Source: Pedobacter panaciterrae (GTDB taxonomy: Bacteria; Bacteroidota; Bacteroidia; Sphingobacteriales; Sphingobacteriaceae). From it: a stretch of DNA of 64,000 nt. The notes beneath the pieces are model-generated. The model saw only the letters and a list, made by a program, of their open reading frames with translations, had not been told where the DNA came from and did not search any database. Shown piece after piece: positions 43,904-51,204 of this stretch (position 1 is its first letter; each line of letters starts with the position of its first letter). The stretch is taken from positions 1-64,000 of the forward strand of contig NZ_LGEL01000015.1 in NCBI RefSeq assembly GCF_001636695.1. Direction: 5' to 3'. Both the position numbers and the translations under genes were made by a program.

Positions 43904-43997
43904 CGTCATCCCGGGGAACCGAGGGATCTCTTGCTTATACGAATTTGCTTCGCAGTTACTGCGTGATCAAGAGATCTCTCCTATCGTCGAGATGACG
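43904..43997. repeat. Palindromic REP/BIME-like element, copy 7 (mosaic B/A arms, long loop)
   Basis: The left arm (43904-43933) is type B (core ATCCCGGGGAACCGAGGGAT), the right arm (43968-43997) is type A. The 34-base loop holds GCTTCGCAGTTACTGCGTG, in which CGCAG pairs with CTGCG. It is the mirror of copy 1 in arm order and shares its right flank (TATCAGGAGGACG). It lies between convergent genes. Confidence 0.88.
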
Positions 43998-44006
43998 GCA
44001 GTTGTA

Positions 44007-45113
44007 TCAGGAGGACGGAACTATCCATTTCTCGCAGGTTTTCAGGAATTTAGGGTCAGCATCTGCTCCAAGTCCGGGAGCATCTGGAATTTCAACGAAG
44101 TAGCCATTGTAAACAATGCCACCGATAACGGGATTAACCAGATGCCCAAGTAAACAGGAATCCAAATCAAAGAAGGCTACATTGGGGCTGGCCAAAGCAA
44201 AATGCATGTTTGCAGTGATCGCTATTCTACTTTCGAGCATTCCACCGATCATGCATTTTGTTCCGGTTTGCAAAGCGATTTCATGGATCTTTTGTGCTTC
44301 AAGTATGCCTCCTGATTTCGAAAACTTGATGTTAAGATAATCAGTTGAACCACTGTTTATGAGTTTTCGCGCATCGTGATGGTTATAGCAGCTCTCATCT
44401 GCCATAATTTTAACAGGAGAGTTTGCCCTTAGTTCCGGCAATTTATCATCAAACCAGGTGCGCATAGGTTGTTCACAAAACTGAATATCAAAACTCTCCA
44501 ATGCACCCAGTGCGTACAATGCATCATCAAAGCTCCAACCTTGATTGGCATCGAGTCTCAGTATCATTTCTTTGCCAACAGCCTCTCTGATCAAACTAAC
44601 TCTTTCTATGTCGCTGTGTACATCTTTACCAAGTTTTATTTTGATAATCCGGCATCCTTTAGCTTTAAAGCCTATAGCAGCTGCTGCCATGTTTTCCGGA
44701 GTATTGATACCTATAGTCATATCTGTTTCCACAACACGTTTCTCACCACCTAGATATTTATAGAGGGGTTGTTTCTCATATTTTGCGGCAATGTCAAATA
44801 AGGCCATATCAAATGCACTTTTGATTGTGGTATTGTGTGCAGCGTATCCAAGCAGGTCGCTCATTCTTTCCGGGATGTCCAGCGGATCTTTGCCAATAAG
44901 AATCCTCGCAAAATCCTTTGCCATTGCAAGGCAGGTTTCCTGACTTTCGCCAACAATCATAGGAAATGCTGAGCATTCTCCGATTCCATAAATATTATTG
45001 TTTGTAAAGATTTTAATGAGCACATTCTGAGCGAAATACATAGTGCCTGTTGCAATTACAAACGGTTCTGCTGGAATGCTGAAACGATAAATTTCTATGT
45101 GTGTAATCTTCAT
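44007..45113 (-). CDS. Dipeptide epimerase (enolase superfamily)
   Basis: Predicted L-Ala-D/L-Glu-type or other dipeptide epimerase (368 residues), used in recycling murein peptides or dipeptide metabolism. The acid/base pair is complete: KIK in RIIKIKLGKD (Lys158, Lys160) on one face and IKFSK (Lys263) on the other. Metal ligands are Asp188 (DANQGW), Glu214 (CEQP) and Asp239 (ADES). MIGGMLESRIAI and DLDS near residues 285-325 match the dipeptide-epimerase group rather than o-succinylbenzoate synthase. Exact dipeptide specificity cannot be told. Confidence 0.88.
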   Translation of the reverse strand: MKITHIEIYRFSIPAEPFVIATGTMYFAQNVLIKIFTNNNIYGIGECSAFPMIVGESQETCLAMAKDFARILIGKDPLDIPERMSDLLGYAAHNTTIKSAFDMALFDIAAKYEKQPLYKYLGGEKRVVETDMTIGINTPENMAAAAIGFKAKGCRIIKIKLGKDVHSDIERVSLIREAVGKEMILRLDANQGWSFDDALYALGALESFDIQFCEQPMRTWFDDKLPELRANSPVKIMADESCYNHHDARKLINSGSTDYLNIKFSKSGGILEAQKIHEIALQTGTKCMIGGMLESRIAITANMHFALASPNVAFFDLDSCLLGHLVNPVIGGIVYNGYFVEIPDAPGLGADADPKFLKTCEKWIVPSS

Positions 45114-45152
45114 GTTATCAGAGGTATACTGTAAAAGTACGACTTATCTTTT

Positions 45153-45160
45153 TACCTTTA
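45153..45160 (+). promoter_or_regulatory. -7-like element directly before the DUF255 gene
   Basis: TACCTTTA differs from TAnnTTTG only in the last base and ends 4 bases before the ATG at 45165, the same spacing as in the CBS gene. Confidence 0.4.
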
Positions 45161-45164
45161 TAGC

Positions 45165-47180
45165 ATGAACCTGGAACCCAATAATCTAATTAAAGCCTCA
45201 TCACCTTACTTATTGCAACACGCCCATAATCCTGTAAATTGGTATGAATGGGGAGAAGAAGCTTTGCTAAAGGCGAAGAACGAGAATAAGTTAATATTGG
45301 TTAGTATAGGATATTCAGCATGTCACTGGTGCCATGTTATGGAACGCGAAAGTTTTGAAAAACAAGAAGTTGCCGAAGTAATGAACCGGCATTTTGTATG
45401 TATTAAATTGGATAGGGAGGAGCGTCCTGATATTGATCAGATTTATATGATGGCCATACAGTTAATGACCGGTAGTGGTGGCTGGCCATTAAACTGCATT
45501 TGCCTGCCCGATCAAAGACCAATATATGGTGGTACCTATTTTAAAAAGGATGATTGGATCAGTGTTTTATTAAGTGTTGCTAATTTGTGGGCTAACGAGC
45601 CTGAGAAAGCACATCAATATGCCAACAGGCTTACTGATGGGATTCGTAATTCTGAAAAGGTTATTCCCAATGTTAAAGTTGATGAGTATACTACTGTTCA
45701 TTTAGCCGAAATTATAGAGCCATGGAAAAGACATTTTGATATGGCAGACGGCGGCTACAACCGTGCACCCAAATTCCCCTTACCAAATAACTGGCAGTTT
45801 ATGCTAAGGTATAGCCGTCTGGCTGAAGATGATGCTACGCATGTAGCTACTTTGTTAACACTTGAGAAGATGGCGTTAGGTGGTATTTATGATCATATTG
45901 GTGGAGGTTTTGCACGATATTCCGTTGATGGGAGTTGGCATGTTCCTCATTTTGAGAAGATGCTTTATGATAATGGTCAGCTGATTAGCTTATATGCTGA
46001 AGCCTATCAATATTCCAAACACTTGTTGTTTAGAGATGTGGTGGTAGAAACCATTGAGTGGCTGGAAAGAGAAATGACCTCGCCGGAAGGCTTGTTCTAC
46101 TCTGCATTGGATGCCGATAGTGAGGGAATAGAGGGTAAATTTTATGTATGGGATAAAGAGGAATTTGATGCTGTGGTAGGAGAAGACGCCCGAATGCTGG
46201 CTGATTATTATAGCGTTACAGAATCAGGGAACTGGGAAGAAGAAGAAACCAATATTTTATTAAGGAAGTTCGTAGAAGAAGAATATGCCGATGTAAAAGG
46301 AATAACCGTAATAGAGCTTCAGCAAAAGATAAGAGAAGCAAAAGCCAGGTTATTGCAAGCCCGTAATAAAAGAGTGCGACCGGGATTGGATGATAAATGC
46401 CTTACAGCGTGGAACGCGATGGCTATTAAAGGCTTAGCGGAGAGCTCGGGGATACTGGGCGTTAAACATTATTATGAATTGGCTAAAAGGGCAGCCGATT
46501 TTATTTTGGGAAATCTAAGTACACCTGATGGCGGTTTGTACCGTAATTTTAAAAGTGGAAAAGTAACTATTCCTGGTTTTTTAGATGATTATGCTTTCTT
46601 TATTGAAGCTTTGATTGCACTTTATCAATCAGATTCTGAAGAGCGCTGGCTTAACGAAGCCAAAAGACTAACTGATTATGTATTAGCAAATTTTGAGGAT
46701 CCAGATAGCCCAATGCTATTTTATACCTCTGCAAGCGGCGAAATCTTAATTGCACGTAAGCATGAAATAATGGATAATGTAATTCCGTCTTCGAATTCAA
46801 CTATGGCACAGAATTTACATGTTTTGGGTCTATTGTTTGATAATGAGCAATATATGGATAAGGCCGCTGCAATGCTCACCTCTGTTCATCCTCAAATAAA
46901 AACATATGGTTCTGCCTATTCCAATTGGGCAATTCAATTGCTCAATGAAGTGTTCGGGATTAATGAAGTTGCTATTACCGGTGATAATGTATCCGAGGTA
47001 AAAAGAGAACTGAATATGCATTACATCCCTAATAAAATTACATTGGCCGGAACAAATTCGAGTCTACCTTTGTTAAAAGATAAGCAAAGCATTGAAACAA
47101 AAATCTATATTTGCCGAAATAAAGCGTGCCAGTTGCCGGTAGCTACCGTTGATGAAGCATTACAATTGATAACTAAATAA
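45165..47180 (+). CDS. DUF255 / YyaL-type thioredoxin-fold protein
   Basis: A 671-residue protein of the YyaL/SPATA20 family: an N-terminal thioredoxin-like domain (1-165) with CHWCHVM (Cys53, Cys56), and a C-terminal (alpha/alpha)6 domain like N-acylglucosamine 2-epimerases and glycosidases (about 190-660; [14 protein letters not shown] and [20 protein letters not shown]). The exact reaction is unknown; the CxxC is conserved across the family. The length is normal. It is followed after 7 bases by a SlyD-like FKBP, perhaps one transcript. Confidence 0.92.
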   Translation: MNLEPNNLIKASSPYLLQHAHNPVNWYEWGEEALLKAKNENKLILVSIGYSACHWCHVMERESFEKQEVAEVMNRHFVCIKLDREERPDIDQIYMMAIQLMTGSGGWPLNCICLPDQRPIYGGTYFKKDDWISVLLSVANLWANEPEKAHQYANRLTDGIRNSEKVIPNVKVDEYTTVHLAEIIEPWKRHFDMADGGYNRAPKFPLPNNWQFMLRYSRLAEDDATHVATLLTLEKMALGGIYDHIGGGFARYSVDGSWHVPHFEKMLYDNGQLISLYAEAYQYSKHLLFRDVVVETIEWLEREMTSPEGLFYSALDADSEGIEGKFYVWDKEEFDAVVGEDARMLADYYSVTESGNWEEEETNILLRKFVEEEYADVKGITVIELQQKIREAKARLLQARNKRVRPGLDDKCLTAWNAMAIKGLAESSGILGVKHYYELAKRAADFILGNLSTPDGGLYRNFKSGKVTIPGFLDDYAFFIEALIALYQSDSEERWLNEAKRLTDYVLANFEDPDSPMLFYTSASGEILIARKHEIMDNVIPSSNSTMAQNLHVLGLLFDNEQYMDKAAAMLTSVHPQIKTYGSAYSNWAIQLLNEVFGINEVAITGDNVSEVKRELNMHYIPNKITLAGTNSSLPLLKDKQSIETKIYICRNKACQLPVATVDEALQLITK

Positions 47181-47187
47181 CATCATA

Positions 47188-47688
47188 ATGAGTATTAAAC
47201 CCAATACAGTAGTATCATTAACGTACGAATTGCATACGACTAATGAAGAAGGACAACAAGTTTTTGTAGAGAAAGCAGATGAGCAAAATGCATTAGTATT
47301 TCTTTATGGTACAGGAATGATGTTGCCAAAATTTGAAGAACATTTAGATGGTCTGAATGTTGGAGATGAATATAGCTTTGAACTTAGCGCAGCTGACGGT
47401 TACGGTGAATTAGATCCGGGAGCATTTGCAGATTTGCCTAAAGATATGTTTAAAGATGTTGAATTACCTTCAGTAGGTGATGTTATTCCTTTGCAAGACA
47501 ATCAAGGTAACCACTTCAGAGCTGGCGTTACAGCTGTTCATGAAGATATTATTTCTGTAGATTTGAACCACCCAATGGCTGGTAAAAATTTAATATTTGC
47601 CGGTAAAATTTTAACTGTACGTGAGGCTACTCAAGATGAATTGAGTCATGGTCATGCGCATGGTGCTGATGGTCATTCTGGTCATTAA
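47188..47688 (+). CDS. SlyD-like FKBP peptidyl-prolyl isomerase with His-rich tail
   Basis: FKBP-type prolyl isomerase/chaperone of 166 residues. The N-terminal FKBP half (VVSLTYELHTTNEEGQQ, then FLYGTGMMLPKFEEHLDGLN) encloses an insert-in-flap domain (about 70-125; GYGELDPGAFADLPKDMF), as in SlyD. The tail HGHAHGADGHSGH can bind Ni2+ or Zn2+. It converges on the Zur-type gene across a shared hairpin; a link with metal handling is suggested by the tail but not proven. Confidence 0.93.
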   Translation: MSIKPNTVVSLTYELHTTNEEGQQVFVEKADEQNALVFLYGTGMMLPKFEEHLDGLNVGDEYSFELSAADGYGELDPGAFADLPKDMFKDVELPSVGDVIPLQDNQGNHFRAGVTAVHEDIISVDLNHPMAGKNLIFAGKILTVREATQDELSHGHAHGADGHSGH

Positions 47689-47699
47689 TAGCTAATTGC

Positions 47700-47782
47700 T
47701 TAAAAAACCCCTGATCTTCTTTTCCAACATCCAGATTCTATTTCTGGTTCCTGGGAGAAAAAGAAGATCAGGGGTTTTTTAA
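47700..47782. terminator. Long-stem bidirectional terminator (24-bp stem)
   Basis: A perfect 24-bp stem (47700-47723 with 47759-47782), with outer A-run and T-run, encloses a 35-base loop with its own hairpin CCAGA/TCTGG. It lies between the convergent FKBP gene and the Zur-type gene, whose stop codon begins at the next base. The shape is the same as that at 21193-21271 with a different sequence. Confidence 0.85.
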
Positions 47783-48208
47783 TTAGTGAACAGCGCTGCT
47801 ATTGCATTTTTCACAGATCCCGAAAGCTGTTGAGGTAACGGTGGTAGCTGTAAAGCCTTGCGGCATTTTAATTCTTGGTACATTAACCTCCAAACAATAA
47901 ATCTTAAAGCAGTTTGTACAATTAAAGTGTACATGTTCATCATGATGATGGTGTTCTGTGCAGGAAGCCGAGCAGATTGCATAATTCGCTGTTCCATTCA
48001 TATCCATTATTCTATGAAGTATGCCCTTATCTTCATAAGTATTCAATATCCTGTATAGTGTAACCCTATCTATTTCTTTACCGAGTTTTTTCTCGAGCTC
48101 TGGTTGCGAAACTGCAGCTTTATCCAAAGCAATTTCTTCTAGTACACGAACCCTTTGTTTGGTATGCTTTAAATCGTGTGTTCTTAATATGTTAGCTGGA
48201 TCTATCAT
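47783..48208 (-). CDS. Fur-family metalloregulator, probably Zur
   Basis: Fur-family repressor of 141 residues: winged helix at 1-80 (TKQRVRVLEEIALDKAAVSQ, then DRVTLYRILNTYEDKGIL), and the metal and dimer domain after it. Two CxxC pairs form the structural zinc site (CTNC and CEKC), and a His cluster (EHHHHDEHVHFNC) lies just before. Gene context is zinc-related throughout (COG0523 GTPase, ZnuD-like receptor, His-rich proteins), so zinc sensing is more likely than iron or peroxide. It is the last gene of the minus-strand arm of the island, implying autoregulation. Confidence 0.87.
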   Translation of the reverse strand: MIDPANILRTHDLKHTKQRVRVLEEIALDKAAVSQPELEKKLGKEIDRVTLYRILNTYEDKGILHRIMDMNGTANYAICSASCTEHHHHDEHVHFNCTNCFKIYCLEVNVPRIKMPQGFTATTVTSTAFGICEKCNSSAVH

Positions 48209-48218
48209 TTTGGCTTAG

Positions 48219-48659
48219 TTATATAGGTTTTGCAGCAGTTAAAACGATCGGAGGATTATCCATTGCATTTCCAGTGTTTAATTTTAAAGTTCCTTTAACA
48301 GTTATTGTTTGGTAAGTGAATTTTATAGGTTCTGTCATCTCTACCAATACCATAATAGGTACTCCATTTTTACCGCAGAAATAGCATTGATTAATAGGTA
48401 AGGTAGAAAGCATGAATTTGGTTTGTTTCATTCCGTCTTTAATAGGAACAATATAGCCTTCAAGTTCAAAAGGCTTATTTGCGAATTTTTTTATATTGTT
48501 ATTGTAAATCGCGATCATCTCTGTATCCTTAATGATTTTGAAATCCACGCTGCCAATAACATCCCAATTATCAGACATTACCTGATCATCAGGATTGTGT
48601 TGTGCCTTTACAGCGAACCCGGTAATAAGTAATAATGCAAGAACAATATTTTTTATCAT
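48219..48659 (-). CDS. DUF3299-like periplasmic protein
   Basis: Predicted secreted protein of 146 residues with signal peptide (about 1-19, VKAQ). LEGYIVPIKDGMKQTKFMLS and NQCYFCGKNGVP carry a CxxC pair near residues 94-97. The pattern resembles the DUF3299 family, a member of which is encoded in the Vibrio cholerae Zrg zinc-uptake operon as far as I remember. It lies 10 bases from the permease gene upstream and 10 from zur downstream. A role in zinc capture is inferred from context. Confidence 0.6.
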   Translation of the reverse strand: MIKNIVLALLLITGFAVKAQHNPDDQVMSDNWDVIGSVDFKIIKDTEMIAIYNNNIKKFANKPFELEGYIVPIKDGMKQTKFMLSTLPINQCYFCGKNGVPIMVLVEMTEPIKFTYQTITVKGTLKLNTGNAMDNPPIVLTAAKPI

Positions 48660-48669
48660 AATGTGCGTT

Positions 48670-49905
48670 TTAATTCTTTGATAATATTTTAGAAATGTTT
48701 GATCTATATGCTTGTAAAGCAGGTATTATAGCTGCAAATATACCAATAGCAAGCCCGGCAACAAATAAATATGCCTCATCACTAAGTAAAAGCATGCCTG
48801 TTAATCGTGCCTGACTACTTTCCTGATTGCTTCCAATAAACTCTAAGGCTAAATGTCCTACTTCTATTCCAATAATCGTACCTGCTAAAGTAAGCATAAT
48901 CCCTTCTGCAATTACAATTAGAAACAGTTTACCTCTGGATGCTCCCAGTGTACGCATAATAGCCAGGTCATAACTTCTTTCTTTTAATGAATTGTACAGA
49001 TTCACAAATACACTTATTGCTGCAATCAGCATAATTAGTAAAGCAAACCATTGAAGTGTATCTACACCGATACCTATTAAAGAAAACAACCTGGTGCTCT
49101 CCTGAGCAGGAGAGGCCGCCTGCATATTTGTAGACTCATTTACCATACGAGGAAACATAACTACCGACATTGGCGAACGGTACTGGATTAGTAAAGAAGT
49201 AATTTCCTTGTTTTGAATTTCAGGCGCTTCCCTTTCGTTGTCTTTTGAATGATGATGTTCAGTGTCGGCCCCGTGATCATGTTCTTCTTCAGGATCATGC
49301 ATTTTCCAAACACTTGAAATGTTGGTTAATATGAGGTTGTCTGTTACATTTCCTTGTGGAGCTAAAATACCAATAACCTTATAACCGTGCGATTTATGGA
49401 CATCAGTACTGCCTGTAAGACCATGTGCACCATAAAAAGTATCGCCTATTTTAAGCTTTTGATTTTTAGCTACGGAATTTCCAATAGTGGTTTCAAAATC
49501 GCTTTGCCAGAATTTTCCTTCTTTAACTTTAAGCTTATAAATGCCGACAAAATTACTGTCCGTACCAACAATGCGGACTCCATTATAATTATCCCCCAGG
49601 GCTAATGGCACTGCTTTTTTAACAAAAGGACTTCTGGATAGTTCCTGAGCTTCTTTTAAAGGGATATTACCCGTAGGAAAATCGATATAATAAATGCTGC
49701 TCAATATAAGCTGTAAGGGGCTGCCTTTGGCGCCCACTACCAAATCGATATCCTTAGAATTATTTTCCAGCTTATCACTAATTTGCTTTGAGGCGAGCAA
49801 TAGTATAGTTAGTATACCTGTTCCAAAAGCAATGAGCATAATATTTAATGCGGATGATAATGGTTTAGACCATATGCTTTTCCAGCTTATCTTTAAAGGA
49901 CTCAT
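48670..49905 (-). CDS. FtsX/MacB-type ABC permease with His-rich loop
   Basis: Inner-membrane permease of 411 residues: one N-terminal helix, a large periplasmic domain (about 45-280), and three C-terminal helices with the FtsX segment YDLAIMRTLGASRGKLF. The periplasmic domain has an insertion rich in His and acid residues (about 208-235; EEEHDHGADTEHHHSKDNE) that looks metal-binding. It overlaps its ATPase gene by 4 bases. Together with the ATPase and DUF3299 protein it resembles the Vibrio Zrg atypical zinc transporter; a plain LolCD or MacB role is the alternative. Confidence 0.85.
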   Translation of the reverse strand: MSPLKISWKSIWSKPLSSALNIMLIAFGTGILTILLLASKQISDKLENNSKDIDLVVGAKGSPLQLILSSIYYIDFPTGNIPLKEAQELSRSPFVKKAVPLALGDNYNGVRIVGTDSNFVGIYKLKVKEGKFWQSDFETTIGNSVAKNQKLKIGDTFYGAHGLTGSTDVHKSHGYKVIGILAPQGNVTDNLILTNISSVWKMHDPEEEHDHGADTEHHHSKDNEREAPEIQNKEITSLLIQYRSPMSVVMFPRMVNESTNMQAASPAQESTRLFSLIGIGVDTLQWFALLIMLIAAISVFVNLYNSLKERSYDLAIMRTLGASRGKLFLIVIAEGIMLTLAGTIIGIEVGHLALEFIGSNQESSQARLTGMLLLSDEAYLFVAGLAIGIFAAIIPALQAYRSNISKILSKN

Positions 49906-50531
49906 GATAATTCGTAGGTATTTGTAAATGCATCTTTAACTCTTTTGTCGTGCGTAGCCACAATAAGTGTAGCCTGATTAATGCCCGATTGATTTATTAA
50001 AAGCTCCAGCACTGCTGCTGCATTTTTATCGTCTAAACTTGAAGTTGGTTCATCTGCTATCAGTAGCGTAGGTCTGTTAATTACGGCTCTCGCAATGGAT
50101 ACACGCTGTAGTTGTCCTTGACTTAATTCATTCGGATAAGCATCTTTTTTATCGGAGATACCTAAAGACGCTAATACTTCCTGTACTCTGCTTAAGTCGG
50201 CTGGAAGATTAGCAAAACTCTGTGCCATGATCAGGTTTTCCTTTATTGTAAGACTTTTTATGAGATGTGGTCGTTGGAAAATAATTCCAATGTTCCTGCC
50301 TCTAAACTGGTCCAGGTATTTTGAAGATAAATCATAAATAGAAGTGCCATCAATAACAACACTGCCTTGCTGTGGTTTTAAAATTCCAGTCAAAATATGG
50401 AGTAAAGTGGTTTTTCCACTTCCAGATGCGCCAAGAAGTAACCATTGAGATCCATCATCTACCTGCCAGTCTTTAAAGCCTATTCTATGGCCATTCTCAT
50501 AGCTATGAGATACCGCATTTAATGCAATCAT
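49902..50531 (-). CDS. ABC transporter ATP-binding protein (LolD/MacB type)
   Basis: ATPase subunit of 209 residues. Walker A GASGSGKTTLLHIL (about 33-46), Q-loop in IIFQRPHLIKS, signature LSQGQLQRVSIARAV, and Walker B LLIADEPTSSLDD are intact. It partners the FtsX-like permease (4-base overlap). It lies 8 bases after a small lipoprotein gene and belongs to the Zur-linked minus-strand operon. Confidence 0.93.
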   Translation of the reverse strand: MIALNAVSHSYENGHRIGFKDWQVDDGSQWLLLGASGSGKTTLLHILTGILKPQQGSVVIDGTSIYDLSSKYLDQFRGRNIGIIFQRPHLIKSLTIKENLIMAQSFANLPADLSRVQEVLASLGISDKKDAYPNELSQGQLQRVSIARAVINRPTLLIADEPTSSLDDKNAAAVLELLINQSGINQATLIVATHDKRVKDAFTNTYELS

Positions 50532-50539
50532 ACTTAATC

Positions 50540-50668
50540 CTAGTTTTTAATGTGGCTTTTTAAATAGTTCATGTAAAGTTGCTTGCTGTCCACTTTATTG
50601 TGCTTGCAACCTGGGTTTATCATGCTTATAAAAAGCAGAAACGCACCAAATATTAGTTTTCTGTTCAT
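50540..50668 (-). CDS. Small lipoprotein (42 residues) in the zinc island
   Basis: An open frame of 43 codons on the minus strand encodes MNRKLIFGAFLLFISMINPG-C, a clear lipoprotein signal with Cys21, then the mature part CKHNKVDSKQLYMNYLKSHI-KN of only 22 residues. It fits exactly between merC (35 bases upstream) and the ATPase (8 bases downstream), on the same strand. The family is unknown. The N-terminus of the mature form has CKH, a possible metal ligand set. Confidence 0.65.
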   Translation of the reverse strand: MNRKLIFGAFLLFISMINPGCKHNKVDSKQLYMNYLKSHIKN

Positions 50669-50703
50669 CACTTGCGTCGTTTGTAAAGTTAGTAAATGCA
50701 ATT

Positions 50704-51084
50704 TTATTTATGCACGCAGCTGCGGCTGTATTTCCAGTTTATGTAATGGGCAAGGGCAATGGTAAAGCCTCCTATTGGAATTAATATAGCTTCCATATTT
50801 TCTATTAGATAATGTCCCGTTCCTATCATTCCAAAACCTATTACCAGAATTATTAGAGGTAATAGCCTTTTATGCTTAGGATAGGAGGTGCTCAATGAGT
50901 AGATACCTATAACAAGTGATAAACCTATCATGAACGTTTCCACCCAGTTATGAGCTAAAAAACTAAGGCCAAATAATGGTAGTGCGGTTAGTACAAAGGG
51001 CAATACGGCACAATGAATTGCACAGGCTAAGGAGGCAGTCATTCCCAACCGATCTAATTTTTCAGATTTAATAAAGTTCTTCAT
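50704..51084 (-). CDS. MerC-domain membrane protein
   Basis: Four-helix membrane protein of 126 residues with the MerC pattern: LGMTASLACAIHCAVLPFVL holds the CAIHC metal-binding pair in helix 1. MerC proteins take up Hg2+, but homologues in Bacteroidota sit next to zinc-responsive genes. The ATG at 51084 is preferred. An in-frame ATG at 51162 would begin inside the operator and -7 region and add 26 unrelated residues. It heads the minus-strand operon merC-lipoprotein-ATPase-permease-DUF3299-zur. Confidence 0.8.
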   Translation of the reverse strand: MKNFIKSEKLDRLGMTASLACAIHCAVLPFVLTALPLFGLSFLAHNWVETFMIGLSLVIGIYSLSTSYPKHKRLLPLIILVIGFGMIGTGHYLIENMEAILIPIGGFTIALAHYINWKYSRSCVHK

Positions 51085-51136
51085 GTTCTTTAAATATATT
51101 TTTTCTGTCAGCTCCAACTGATTCGAATATTCACTA

Positions 51137-51161
51137 CAAATATAAACGCAATTTTGTTGCA
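51137..51161 (-). promoter_or_regulatory. merC-side promoter with Zur-box candidate
   Basis: TATATTTG (51144-51137) matches the -7 consensus on the minus strand, and the 15-bp box TGCAACAAAATTGCG (51161-51147) lies directly upstream of it, between -7 and -33. The box is a near copy of the one at 51187-51201 in opposite orientation. Confidence 0.6.
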
Positions 51162-51180
51162 TTTGTAATAATAAATAAAA

Positions 51181-51201
51181 TATATTTGCAACACAATTGC
51201 A
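51181..51201 (+). promoter_or_regulatory. COG0523-side promoter with Zur-box candidate
   Basis: TATATTTG (51181-51188) is a -7 element with TTG 21 bases upstream (51157-51159). The box TGCAACACAATTGCA (51187-51201), with dyad TGCAA-N5-TTGCA, overlaps its end and the expected transcription start. The ATG follows at 51205. A bound repressor would block both divergent promoters. Confidence 0.6.
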
Positions 51202-51204
51202 TTT

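Noticed and set aside
50583-50765. 60-residue open frame on the plus strand in the zinc island
   Set aside because: Antisense to the small lipoprotein gene at 50540-50668 and to the end of merC. The minus-strand frame has a clear lipoprotein signal and fits the operon.
51085-51162. N-terminal extension of the MerC-like protein starting at 51162
   Set aside because: It would begin in the Zur-box candidate and include the -7 element; its 26 residues are polar and unlike MerC. The start at 51084 begins directly before the MerC domain.
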